Shown piece by piece: positions 17,433-26,045 of a stretch of 64,000 nucleotides of DNA. The notes under the pieces were generated by a model. It was given only the letters and a program-made list of their open reading frames with translations, was not told the DNA's origin and searched no databases. The translations under genes and the position numbers were made by a program. This stretch comes from Pontibacter pudoricolor. GTDB taxonomy: Bacteria > Bacteroidota > Bacteroidia > Cytophagales > Hymenobacteraceae. The DNA lies in contig NZ_CP048106.1 of the NCBI RefSeq assembly GCF_010092985.1, positions 3,286,001 to 3,350,000 on the forward strand. Direction: 5' to 3'. Position 1 is the first letter of the stretch. Each line of letters begins with the position of its first letter.

Positions 17433-17945
17433 TTATCCGCTGTAACGCGACTGGAAAGCCTCTTTCTGCCTGATATACTCTTTATTTTGCTTCGCCAATT
17501 CCCACTTTGCTTTAAATATCGCTGCTGCTTCTGCTTTTACCGGATCCACTTCTCTAGGCAATTCTTCGCGGCCGTGCGCCCCGCTCTGTCCTTTCTTATC
17601 GTCCGGTACAGGCCCTTTATACTTCTTACCAGATTTATGGTTGGCATAGCGCCTTGCACGTGTATAGCCCATCTGCAGAAACTTACGCGCCATATCCGCA
17701 CCCACAAAATCTTGCAGCCCCAGGTACTCCTTAAACAAACTATAGATCTTCTCTGATGACTCCCTGGCTATTTCAGGTGTTTTAAAACGCCAGTGCGGCA
17801 GTATTTCAGATTTGTACGGCTCTACCAGCAACACGCCCTGCTCTCCCTTGCCTACCCTGTATAGTTCCGGCTGCTTCCTGAAATCTGTTTTATCGAAGTC
17901 CAGGCTATAGTTGAAGGCTTTGTTGTTTTCAGGCATCTCTGCCAT
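17433..17945 (-). CDS. DUF4385 family protein
   Basis: About 170 aa. The segment FNYSLDFDKTDFRKQPELY, then RVGKGEQGVLLVEPYKSEI, PHWRFKTPEIARESSEKIY and YTRARRYANHKSGKKY is the pattern I know as DUF4385, a small cytoplasmic family of unknown function. The frame opens at 17951 with TTG, but ATG codons at 17945 and 17936 are better starts; I chose 17945. The coding sequence overlaps the 3' end of the antiporter gene (stop at 17929), so the two are translationally close and probably one transcript. The basic C-terminal third suggests possible nucleic-acid binding, which is only inference. Confidence 0.75.
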   Translation of the reverse strand: MAEMPENNKAFNYSLDFDKTDFRKQPELYRVGKGEQGVLLVEPYKSEILPHWRFKTPEIARESSEKIYSLFKEYLGLQDFVGADMARKFLQMGYTRARRYANHKSGKKYKGPVPDDKKGQSGAHGREELPREVDPVKAEAAAIFKAKWELAKQNKEYIRQKEAFQSRYSG

Positions 17946-19989
17946 ACGCAATGTTTATATACATGTTGTCCTGCTCTGTCATGGGGTTCTGTTCCGGGTA
18001 AACTATAATAAAGCTGTTCTCTTTATAGTCTCTTGACAGCACTCTCGGTACATAATCCATGGTGTTGTTATAAGATACAGTTCCTCTCCTTCCTGATACA
18101 ACCACGATCATATCATCTTTGGTAAGGCTGGTTTTCATGTCCCCGAACTCTCTGAAATTTGCAATCGGTTCAAATTCTGCCTCTACTGCTGGTTTAGTTG
18201 TTGCCAGCGTCTGCCTGATCTTGTTTAAGGTTCTTCTTCTGCCCCGGAATACAATTTTGGCGCCTAACTGGCTTGATAATTTTTTAACAGCCCTGATCCA
18301 TCTCAGATAACCTCTTTCCAGTTCGGCGTTAATCGGAACTATAACTATAATGCGGCGGGTAGTATTAAGCGGCTCTACTATCTTGCACACCAGGATCATC
18401 TGCTCTGTCTTCTCCAGTAGGTTGTCCAGCACTGTTCCGAAAACTCTGTCACGCGTGGTTATCTTAGCATTCCAGCCAAGCACCACTTCTGTTATCATAA
18501 GTTCTTTTATAGCCCTTAATATTCCACTCGAGATATTCATGTCTATTTTAGAAACAAGCTGTACGTCATTATCTGTAGCTGAGGCATGCTTAATTGCTTC
18601 CTGCAGCATTTTATTTTTCTTGAAGATCTCTTCTTCGGCTTGCTCGTTATCTATAACCACTGCCAGCGGGTATATGGGCTCATGGTAATCCGGGTTTTTG
18701 AGCATAATAGAAAGGTCTATCAGGTTTTCTATAGTTGCAGGGTTGGCAATAGGTACTAAAATGCGGTCCGGCTTTTCGCTGAGGTCTGGTTTTCTGCGGC
18801 TCTCAATGATAGCAAGCGCACGCCCTGCTCTTTCTGTAATAAAGGAACTTGCAAGGCTGGTAGCCAGAATCAGAACCACTGTTAAGTTCAGCGCGAATTC
18901 TTCTATTATGCCTATTTCAAAACCAACCAGTATTACGGCCAAGGTAGCAGCAGCCCTTGCTGTACTTAATCCGAAAATCAGGTTTCGCTGCGTTATTGAG
19001 TATCCGTATAATTTTTGAGTTATATAAGCAGCAATCCATTTTGTGAAAATGGCCAGTATAATTACGGTAACTATAGTTGCCAGTGCTGCCCAACCCTCAA
19101 ACAACACGCTTACATCTACCAGCATACCTACGCTCAGCAGGAAGAACGGAACAAAAATATTGTTTCCCACAAACTCCAGCCTGTTCATAAGTGCTGATGT
19201 GTGCGGTATCAGCTGGTTAAGTGCCAGGCCTGCCAGGAATGCTCCCAAAATTGCCTCTACCCCGGCCAGCTCTGCCAGAAACGATGCTGCAAAAACCAGT
19301 GCCAGTACGAATATGAACTGGGCTCCTTTTTCACTTTCAAGCTGTTTGAATATAGCTTTAGCTATTATTGGGAATACGAACAGAACTACTGCAACAAAAG
19401 CCGCCAGCTTAAGTGCCAGTATTATCCAGTACGCCATGCTTACGTTTCCTTCCATCGAGCCAACTATAATCGCGAGCACAATCAGCACTGCCGTATCTGT
19501 AATAATGGTACCGCCTATAGTTACTGTTACAGCTTCATTCTTTGCCAGCCCAAGTTTAGATATGATCGGGTATGCCAGCAGCGTATGCGAAGCAAACATA
19601 CAACCTAGTAGAATTGCCGACTTTAATTCGTAATTAAAGAGATATAGGAACGTCAACGCTCCTATAGTTATCGGAACAAAGAAAGTAAGGGCACCATAGG
19701 TAATGCTTCTTGTCTTTGTCTTTTTAAAACCGACCATGTCCATCTCCAGACCGGCCAGGAACATGATGTATAATATACCAACTGTTCCGAACAGGATCAT
19801 GCTGGCATCGCGCTCCATTATCCCGAAGCCGTTCGGCCCAACTATTACCCCCGCTATTATCAGCCCTACTATACCTGGTATCTTAACTCTTTTCAGAATT
19901 ATCGTGGATACCAGAATTATAAAAAGTACCAGCGTAAATATCAGTACAGGATCTTCGAACGGGAGTGTCAGTTTCAGCGCTAATTTCAT
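17929..19989 (-). CDS. Cation:proton antiporter (CPA2/Kef family) with C-terminal stress-type domain
   Basis: 686 aa. Residues about 15-385 form 11-13 transmembrane helices of the Na+/H+ exchanger fold, with KRVKIPGIVGLIIAGVIVGP near the N-terminus and the EAILGAFLAGLALN segment characteristic of CPA2 transporters (about 240-256). From about residue 405 (PDRILVPIANPATIENLIDL) two universal-stress-protein-like halves form a cytoplasmic regulatory tail. It would exchange Na+ or K+ for protons at the inner membrane. Its 3' end overlaps the DUF4385 gene. Upstream lies the candidate origin region. Confidence 0.88.
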   Translation of the reverse strand: MKLALKLTLPFEDPVLIFTLVLFIILVSTIILKRVKIPGIVGLIIAGVIVGPNGFGIMERDASMILFGTVGILYIMFLAGLEMDMVGFKKTKTRSITYGALTFFVPITIGALTFLYLFNYELKSAILLGCMFASHTLLAYPIISKLGLAKNEAVTVTIGGTIITDTAVLIVLAIIVGSMEGNVSMAYWIILALKLAAFVAVVLFVFPIIAKAIFKQLESEKGAQFIFVLALVFAASFLAELAGVEAILGAFLAGLALNQLIPHTSALMNRLEFVGNNIFVPFFLLSVGMLVDVSVLFEGWAALATIVTVIILAIFTKWIAAYITQKLYGYSITQRNLIFGLSTARAAATLAVILVGFEIGIIEEFALNLTVVLILATSLASSFITERAGRALAIIESRRKPDLSEKPDRILVPIANPATIENLIDLSIMLKNPDYHEPIYPLAVVIDNEQAEEEIFKKNKMLQEAIKHASATDNDVQLVSKIDMNISSGILRAIKELMITEVVLGWNAKITTRDRVFGTVLDNLLEKTEQMILVCKIVEPLNTTRRIIVIVPINAELERGYLRWIRAVKKLSSQLGAKIVFRGRRRTLNKIRQTLATTKPAVEAEFEPIANFREFGDMKTSLTKDDMIVVVSGRRGTVSYNNTMDYVPRVLSRDYKENSFIIVYPEQNPMTEQDNMYINIAYGRDA

Positions 19990-20664
19990 TCGTTTTATTT
20001 CGGTTCTTAAATTTTTATCTCCTTAAAGATAAACCTTAAATTTTTTTTCGGTTCCTTTTTTCTTCCTGTTCCACACCTTTCCACACATTCAACCCCTTAA
20101 TTATTTTAAAAAATTGAATTCTTAAATCTCTCTTTCTTTCATTATTTAGGCTGTTAACAAGTGCATAAGTTTCATGTTTCACGGGCAAGTCTGATAACTT
20201 GTTTAGCATTCAGCTTTTCTTCCACAGGTGTTCCACAGTTTTTATTTTCTGATGTTTTTATAGTTCAGTTATTTAAATGGCTTATCCACTTTTGCGTGTT
20301 TTATGTGAATTTCTTTTTACACACCTGTTCCACGCGTGGAAAACTGTTTTTTTGACGTGAACTTATAAACCTGTTTCCACTTTTTAGCGTGGAACAGCCC
20401 TGTTTCGGGCTTGGTCCTTACCGGCTTGTTTGTGTTTTCAATAAGTTGCCCACGCTTATCCACAGTTATACCACCCTGTTCTGTGGATTTCTTTAAGCAA
20501 CTTCTGTTTTCAGGTTTTTGTTTTAAGTTTTTCTGATTTGACAGGCATTGCTTGTTGTTTTAAGCTTGGTGGAACATGCTTTGCTTCTTTTTAAGAAACC
20601 TTTTGTTTTGGCTGTGAAACTATAGGCATAAAAAAAGGAGACCCGTATTTGGATCTCCTTTTTG
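19990..20664. other. Candidate chromosomal replication origin region (DnaA-box-like and TTCCAC repeats)
   Basis: 675 gene-free bases, strongly T-rich on the plus strand. A perfect DnaA box TTATCCACA lies at 20456-20464, with one-mismatch boxes at 20282-20290 (TTATCCACT) and 20482-20490 (TGTGGATTT, reverse). TTCCAC/GTGGAA cores recur at 20069, 20079, 20220, 20231, 20328, 20375, 20389 and 20569; the one at 20328-20341 is a 14-bp perfect palindrome, TTCCACGCGTGGAA. An AT-rich stretch (20098-20155) could serve as an unwinding element. TGTTTCACG, half a parS site, is at 20175-20183, and a full parS lies 4.7 kb away. Against it: gene orientation does not switch here and dnaA is not in the window. 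Confidence 0.5.
20632..20663 (-). terminator. Terminator of the Ig-like lipoprotein gene
   Basis: AAAAAGGAGA (20632-20641) pairs with TCTCCTTTTT (20654-20663), giving a U-run on the minus strand. It touches the stop codon region of the gene at 20665. Confidence 0.8.
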
Positions 20665-22278
20665 CTATAGTTCGATTTTAATGTCTTCCAGTTCCCAGTT
20701 AGCTCTTATCTCTACCTTGTTGGGATACATATAAACCCTTTCAGGTTCCCGGTCAAATGTGGCTGTACCTTTGTCCCACTGACCATTATTATTTTCGTCA
20801 ACCAAAACCCGGATATTATATACCCCGGGTTCCATATTCTGGAACTTGAAACTTCGCGTATTTTTTGATTCCTTCACTACTTTATAGTTGCTGTCGAGTA
20901 ACTGAACTATAAATGATTTGGCAGTGGTAGCTATAGTTCCCTGTACACTGCCCGTTCCTTTATTTTCGCCAATTGTAAAATTAAGCGTCGGAAAACTCAG
21001 AGGCTTCCCTTGCATGGGTACAATCTGTGTGCTATCTAAAACTATAGTATAAGGAGCCTGCCTGTTGCTTAGCTTCGGAATTGTAATTGTCAGCTCGGTT
21101 GCCGTCTTATCTAATTTTATTTCTTCCGGATACTTTAAGACAATACTTGTAGCTGTATCGGATTGTATAGTTACTGGCGACTTGCCTTTAATAGTAACCT
21201 GTGCCTGTAATTCTATAGTTAGTTTCTGTCCTGGCCGGTATAAGGTATTGGCGTTTTTCTTGTTGATATCTTTAATTTCTGCACCTTTAATGCGCTGTGT
21301 ATAATCCTGCCCAAAATCCACCTGAATTGTATCCAGTGTATTATTGCCAGAGGAATCCACAGCGGCTACCAAGGCTTTTCCACCAGTGAATTTCGGATTT
21401 TTGAACAATTCCACTGTTTTGCCATCCGGCAATGTTTTGTGGTAGATGGTGTCTTTTCTGGTTGCTGTTACTGCATTTATTTTCTCAAGGCCTTCGCTAT
21501 ACGTTATGGTAAATCTGTCTACCATTTTCTGTCGCTGTAGGGCAATCGGTTTTTTTGTGTCGATTATAAATGTCTGCAATGTTACTTTCTGAGAATCCGC
21601 TTTTATAGTTATAGGGTCTTTCAGAAAACCTATTCTCTCCCCTTCGTTATCATAAAGCGTATTGTTGTTTTTATCCTGTAGTGCATAAATTCTATAGTTG
21701 CCTTCGCGGATGTTCTCGAAACTAAATTGCCCCTGCGCATCGGCCTGTGTCTGGTAATAAGGTCTGCTCTTCCGGATGTTCATGGTGTCTTCTGCTGGGT
21801 AAAGTGCAACGATAGCATCTGCTTCCGGTTCCTGAGTCATCAGTTTAAGTACCTGGCCTGTTACTCTGCTTGTATCTATAAATGAACCGGTGCTGAAAGA
21901 AAGCTTCAAACCTTTCGCAACCGTTTTTTCCTTTATATCGGCAATACCATTCCTGAAATTAAAAGTATAGGTTGTGCTATCCTGCAGGGGCTTATCGAAG
22001 GTTAGTATCAATACCTCATCATCCATCTTAATCCGGTACTTATTATCGGTGTATGGGGTAATCAGCAATTCTTTCTGAAGATTGTTTTGCTGCACCTCTT
22101 CATCAAACTTTAAGCTTATAGTTTTGGTGCTTACGTTCAGTTGCTGATCGGCGGGAGTGCTGCTGACCAATGTCGGAGGTGTCGTATCTTTTGGTCCTCC
22201 TTCCGGACTACTGACACTGGCACACGATGCGAGCGCAATCACAGATGTGGCAAGGAATACGGTGTTGATAAATTTCAT
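20665..22278 (-). CDS. Ig-like (SbsA/Big_5 type) domain lipoprotein
   Basis: The start was moved from 22308 to the ATG at 22278, giving about 537 aa with a clean lipoprotein signal: MKFINTVFLATSVIALASC, lipid Cys at about 19. Then comes SSPEGGPKDTTPPTLVSSTP and an SbsA-type Ig domain (about 40-135) with FDEEVQQNNL and LQDSTTYTFNF. A carboxypeptidase-regulatory-like beta-sandwich (GNYRIYALQDKNNNTLYD) and a repeated YNIRVLVDENNNGQWDKG near the C-terminus follow. This is a conserved Bacteroidota outer-surface or periplasmic lipoprotein of unknown role. It is the last gene of the block that starts at DUF4175. Confidence 0.8.
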   Translation of the reverse strand: MKFINTVFLATSVIALASCASVSSPEGGPKDTTPPTLVSSTPADQQLNVSTKTISLKFDEEVQQNNLQKELLITPYTDNKYRIKMDDEVLILTFDKPLQDSTTYTFNFRNGIADIKEKTVAKGLKLSFSTGSFIDTSRVTGQVLKLMTQEPEADAIVALYPAEDTMNIRKSRPYYQTQADAQGQFSFENIREGNYRIYALQDKNNNTLYDNEGERIGFLKDPITIKADSQKVTLQTFIIDTKKPIALQRQKMVDRFTITYSEGLEKINAVTATRKDTIYHKTLPDGKTVELFKNPKFTGGKALVAAVDSSGNNTLDTIQVDFGQDYTQRIKGAEIKDINKKNANTLYRPGQKLTIELQAQVTIKGKSPVTIQSDTATSIVLKYPEEIKLDKTATELTITIPKLSNRQAPYTIVLDSTQIVPMQGKPLSFPTLNFTIGENKGTGSVQGTIATTAKSFIVQLLDSNYKVVKESKNTRSFKFQNMEPGVYNIRVLVDENNNGQWDKGTATFDREPERVYMYPNKVEIRANWELEDIKIEL

Positions 22279-22354
22279 AGAATAGGCCTTAAAAATGAAA
22301 ATAGGCAAACTTTCGCTTGCCTTCTTTTCCGGTTATGCACAATACTTTCAATTC

Positions 22355-23242
22355 TTATTTACGTTTCGCTACAAAGATCAGGCTCGAATAATCGTTCCCG
22401 TTCTTTTCTGCATAGCTATTCGATTTATACCCATTCAGCACGCTGCTGATCATCTTGGTTTTACCTTCTTTATGTTTTTCGCTCAGCATGCTTACATAGT
22501 AGGCATCAAACTTCATGGGCAGTACTTCTTCCAGTTGCATCTTATGTTTCTTCAGGAAGCGTTTCATAGTCGGCTGCGTGAAGTGGTATAAGTGGCGTGG
22601 TACATCATACGCTGCCCAGTTCTCTTTATACTGTTTTGCATCATGCGAGTCTGCGTTCGGGACTGCAACTATAAGCACACCATCTTCCGTTAAATGCGAG
22701 ATCAGCTGGCTTATAGTTTCGTTTAATGTATGAATATGTTCCAGCACGTGCCAGAGTGTAATCACATTAAACTTTTCGTCTGTCACATCACTAAGATCTG
22801 TAGCTATAGTTGTTCTTGCAGATTCTGCTGCCAATTCTCTGGCCTTTTCGTTTGGTTCTACTCCCTGTACTTTCCAGCCATCTTTTTTGCAGGCTGTCAG
22901 AAATACACCTGTACCACAACCATAATCTAAAAGGGATCCTTTGGCAGGAGCGTAGCGGTTTATAAGTTCTACTTTCTGCTTGGTTGTAATGGAGCGCACT
23001 ACATGGTAAGCCCTGTTTATAATTCCTGTCTTAGTATTGCTATGCGAGATATATTCTTCTGACTCGTAATAGCTTCCTATACTCTCTATATCTGGCCGAG
23101 GGTTTGTGAACTTAAATGTACAGTTCTCGCACTCCACGATAACAAAGCTTTCCTTCGAAACCGAATTATCTGTTACTACTAAAAAGTTTTTGAATTCTTC
23201 TTTGCCGCAGATCGGGCATTGCTCCAGTCTTTCGTAGCTCAT
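22355..23242 (-). CDS. Class I SAM-dependent methyltransferase with N-terminal zinc-ribbon
   Basis: 295 aa. CPICG (9-13) and CENC (about 39-42) form a probable zinc ribbon. A Rossmann methyltransferase domain follows with motif I LLDYGCGTGVFL (about 104-115), an acidic GVEPNEKARELA, and ITLWHVLEHIH, typical of the Methyltransf_23/11 families. The substrate cannot be told; relatives act on sugars, lipids or small molecules. The ATG (23240-23242) directly abuts the mnmG stop (TAAATG), so the pair is likely one operon with coupled translation. Confidence 0.85.
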   Translation of the reverse strand: MSYERLEQCPICGKEEFKNFLVVTDNSVSKESFVIVECENCTFKFTNPRPDIESIGSYYESEEYISHSNTKTGIINRAYHVVRSITTKQKVELINRYAPAKGSLLDYGCGTGVFLTACKKDGWKVQGVEPNEKARELAAESARTTIATDLSDVTDEKFNVITLWHVLEHIHTLNETISQLISHLTEDGVLIVAVPNADSHDAKQYKENWAAYDVPRHLYHFTQPTMKRFLKKHKMQLEEVLPMKFDAYYVSMLSEKHKEGKTKMISSVLNGYKSNSYAEKNGNDYSSLIFVAKRK

Positions 23243-25105
23243 TTATTTTCCCAGGTATACCATCAGTACCGAAATATCAGCAGGAGAAACGCCACTAATT
23301 CTGGATGCCTGGCCTATAGTTTCAGGCTGTACCTTCAATAGTTTCTCTTTCGCTTCTGCTGATAATGCCGGTATGTTACGGTAGTTGATTCTGTCTTTTA
23401 TAATATAGTTTTCGAGTTCGCCCATTTTCGCAGCCATCGTGTATTCCTTCTCGATATAGCTTTCATACTTAACGGCAATTTCGGCCTGCTCTACACTATC
23501 AGGTTTAAACTTACTCAAATATTCTCTAACGGAAGGTACTGCTGCAGCAATATGTTGTATCTCGATATTTGGGCGCTTAATTAACTGCCCGGCCCGCTGC
23601 TTTTCTACAATTTGAGCCGATCCAATTTCTGCGAGCATACTGTTGATATCTCCTGGCTCTAACGGCTTATTATTTAAGTAAGCGATGATTTCGGCTGTTT
23701 CTTCTATCTTCTTTTCCACAGCTTTTAACCTGCTTTCGTCAGCCAAACCTAATGCATAACCAAGCTTCGTTAAGCGAATATCTGCGTTATCCTGGCGTAG
23801 CAAAATACGGTGCTCGGCACGTGATGTAAACATACGGTATGGCTCTTCGGTCCCTTTGTTCACCAGGTCATCGATCAATACACCAATGTACGCTTCTGAT
23901 CTTTTTAATACGAACGGAGCTTTTTCGTTTATCTTATTGTGTGCGTTTATACCTGCCATCAATCCCTGGCAAGCTGCTTCCTCGTAACCGGTTGTACCGT
24001 TTATCTGGCCCGCAAAATACAGGTTCTCTACCAGCTTGGTTTCCAGTGTCAGGTTCAGTTGAGTTGGCGGGAAAAAGTCGTACTCAATTGCATAACCTGG
24101 TCGGAACATTTTCGCGTTTTCAAATCCTACGATCTTACGCAATGCTTTTAATTGCACATCCTCAGGCAGCGAACTGGAGAAACCATTTACATACACTTCC
24201 ACAGTACTCCATCCTTCCGGCTCCACAAAAATCTGGTGGCGGTCACGGTCGGCAAAACGGTTGATCTTATCTTCTATACTAGGGCAGTAACGCGGACCTA
24301 ATCCCTGAATACGTCCCTGGAACATGGGAGACTTTTCAAAACCGGTCTTTAAAATCTCGTGTACTTCAGTGTTGGTATAAGTAATGTAGCAGCTGCGTTG
24401 TTGTGCAAGCGGAGTAGTTTCGGTGTAAGAGAATTTGGATGGGTTCTCATCTCCGAACTGTTCTTCCATGCGGCTATAGTCCAGCGAACGGCCATCTACA
24501 CGCGGAGGTGTTCCGGTTTTCATTCGGCCAGCTTCAAAGCCTAATTCCACCAGTTGCTCAGTCAACCCTTTTGCAGATTTTTCAGCAGCTCTGCCACCGC
24601 CCAACTGGCGTTCACCGATGTGGATAATACCATTCAAAAAGGTGCCGTTCGTTAAAACTACAGCCTTTGATCGTATAGTTATCCCCAGGCTTGTGCGTAC
24701 CCCAACAGCTCTCCCCTGCTCTACTTCTATAGCTGTAACCATCTCCTGCCAGAAGTCAACGTTCTCAGTTTGCTCCAGGGTCAGTCGCCATGTTTCAGCA
24801 AAGCGCATGCGGTCGCTTTGTGCGCGCGGGCTCCACATAGCTGGCCCCTTAGACTTGTTAAGCATTCTGAACTGGATCATGGTCTGGTCAGTAATGATAC
24901 CGCTCATTCCACCAAGTGCATCTACCTCACGTACGATCTGGCCTTTTGCTACGCCACCCATTGCCGGGTTGCATGACATCTGCGCAATCGTGTTCATGTT
25001 CATGGTGGCCAATAAAACTTTTGAGCCCATTTTAGCAGCTGCAGCGGCGGCCTCACAACCTGCGTGGCCTGCCCCTACAACTATAATATCGTATTCTGGA
25101 AACAT
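23243..25105 (-). CDS. mnmG: tRNA uridine-5-carboxymethylaminomethyl modification enzyme MnmG (GidA)
   Basis: 620 aa. FAD-binding Rossmann motif IIVVGAGHAGCEAA near the N-terminus, the conserved CNPAMGGVAKGQIVREVDALGG with its catalytic cysteine (about 45-67), a GTFLNGIIHIG segment, and PPRVDGRSLDYS. The C-terminal helical domain that binds MnmE and tRNA ends in ISGVSPADISVLMVYL. With MnmE it installs the cmnm5 group on U34 of several tRNAs. A perfect parS site sits in the 66-nt gap upstream. mnmG/gidA often lies close to oriC in bacteria, which supports the origin call to its left. Confidence 0.97.
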   Translation of the reverse strand: MFPEYDIIVVGAGHAGCEAAAAAAKMGSKVLLATMNMNTIAQMSCNPAMGGVAKGQIVREVDALGGMSGIITDQTMIQFRMLNKSKGPAMWSPRAQSDRMRFAETWRLTLEQTENVDFWQEMVTAIEVEQGRAVGVRTSLGITIRSKAVVLTNGTFLNGIIHIGERQLGGGRAAEKSAKGLTEQLVELGFEAGRMKTGTPPRVDGRSLDYSRMEEQFGDENPSKFSYTETTPLAQQRSCYITYTNTEVHEILKTGFEKSPMFQGRIQGLGPRYCPSIEDKINRFADRDRHQIFVEPEGWSTVEVYVNGFSSSLPEDVQLKALRKIVGFENAKMFRPGYAIEYDFFPPTQLNLTLETKLVENLYFAGQINGTTGYEEAACQGLMAGINAHNKINEKAPFVLKRSEAYIGVLIDDLVNKGTEEPYRMFTSRAEHRILLRQDNADIRLTKLGYALGLADESRLKAVEKKIEETAEIIAYLNNKPLEPGDINSMLAEIGSAQIVEKQRAGQLIKRPNIEIQHIAAAVPSVREYLSKFKPDSVEQAEIAVKYESYIEKEYTMAAKMGELENYIIKDRINYRNIPALSAEAKEKLLKVQPETIGQASRISGVSPADISVLMVYLGK

Positions 25106-25124
25106 GTATTTCTGAATTTAGAGA

Positions 25125-25140
25125 TGTTTCACGTGAAACA
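25125..25140. promoter_or_regulatory. parS, ParB-binding centromere site
   Basis: TGTTTCACGTGAAACA is a perfect 16-bp palindrome and matches the bacterial parS consensus (TGTTNCACGTGAAACA). It lies between ybeY and mnmG, 20 nt before the mnmG start. parS sites cluster near the replication origin and load ParB for chromosome segregation; ParB bound here could also affect mnmG transcription (inference). Confidence 0.88.
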
Positions 25141-25171
25141 TATTCTGTAGATTGGTAATTCCTTTTTGCGA

Positions 25172-25600
25172 TTAAAATTTTCGCAAAGATAAACAAGAAT
25201 CTTCTTGTTTGCGCATAAGTGCTTCCTGCTCTTCGGTTTTATCATCGTAACCAAGCAGGTGCAACACGCCATGGATAAGAACGCGGTGAAGTTCGTCCTC
25301 GAAAGGTATGCCTAAAGTTTGCGCGTTATCTTTAACGCGATCTATACTAACGAAAATATCACTTTCAACTATGCCTTCTTCATCGGCATTGTCAAAAGTG
25401 ATAATATCTGTAAGGGTATCGTGATCTAAATATTCTACATTTATCTGGTGCAGGTAATCATCAGAACAGAAAATGTAAGTAAGACCAGCGAGTTCAAAAT
25501 CGTGTTGCTCAATAATGGTTGCAATCCAATCAGCTACCTGCTCGGGGTTCGATAACGAAAACTCTACATCTTCGCTATAAAACTCAATTGGATGATCCAT
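25172..25600 (-). CDS. ybeY: Endoribonuclease YbeY (rRNA maturation)
   Basis: 142 aa metal-dependent RNase for 16S 3'-end maturation and ribosome quality control. The metal site is HGVLHLLGYDDKTEEQEALM (about 110-129). The usual third His of HGxLHLxGYDH is Asp here; I believe non-His residues at this position are common in Bacteroidota, so this need not mean inactivity. The N-terminus overlaps the ATPase gene by 17 nt, so the two are co-translated, and mnmG follows. Confidence 0.9.
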   Translation of the reverse strand: MDHPIEFYSEDVEFSLSNPEQVADWIATIIEQHDFELAGLTYIFCSDDYLHQINVEYLDHDTLTDIITFDNADEEGIVESDIFVSIDRVKDNAQTLGIPFEDELHRVLIHGVLHLLGYDDKTEEQEALMRKQEDSCLSLRKF

Positions 25601-26009
25601 TCTGATGCATTTCGATATTAAATTTCAACTGTACCTTTTTGCCGTTATCCAGGAAGTTAACTTCATCGCAAAGGTTGCGCATCAGGAAAATGCCACGCCC
25701 TCCGGGGTTCTCCAGGTTTTCAGGAGCAGTCGGGTCAGGCAGGTTCTGGTAGTCAAAGCCAGGGCCTTCATCTTCCACTTCAAACAGGAGTTGGTTCTGC
25801 TCTACCATTAAGGTAAGATAAACGTTCTTGTCTTTATCAAACTTATTTCCGTGTCGGATAGCGTTATTCACAGACTCTGTCACAGCAACCATAATGTTGC
25901 CATAGATATCATCTTCAAACTCGAATTCTTCCTTTGAGTTGTCTATAAAACTTTCAATTACGCGGATGTTTTCGATTAAGGAAGGAATCTGAATTTTAAC
26001 TTGATTCAT
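25584..26009 (-). CDS. RsbW/SpoIIAB-like ATP-binding protein
   Basis: 141 aa GHKL-fold ATPase. N-box VTESVNNAIRHGNKFD (about 48-63), G1 box DEGPGFDY (about 88-95), and G2 box NPGGRGIFLMRNL (about 111-123). Relatives are serine kinases or anti-sigma factors, but in Bacteroidota this short protein usually has no adjacent sigma factor or antagonist, as here. It overlaps ybeY by 17 nt and follows DUF4175 with a 36-nt gap. The regulatory target is unknown. Confidence 0.85.
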   Translation of the reverse strand: MNQVKIQIPSLIENIRVIESFIDNSKEEFEFEDDIYGNIMVAVTESVNNAIRHGNKFDKDKNVYLTLMVEQNQLLFEVEDEGPGFDYQNLPDPTAPENLENPGGRGIFLMRNLCDEVNFLDNGKKVQLKFNIEMHQNGSSN

Positions 26010-26045
26010 ATTAATCTTAGGTATGTAAACTATTAGGTGCTTTTT

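Noticed and set aside
20161..20355. 64-codon plus-strand frame in the candidate origin
   Set aside because: Cys/Phe/Ser-rich, no RBS, and it overlaps the DnaA-box cluster.
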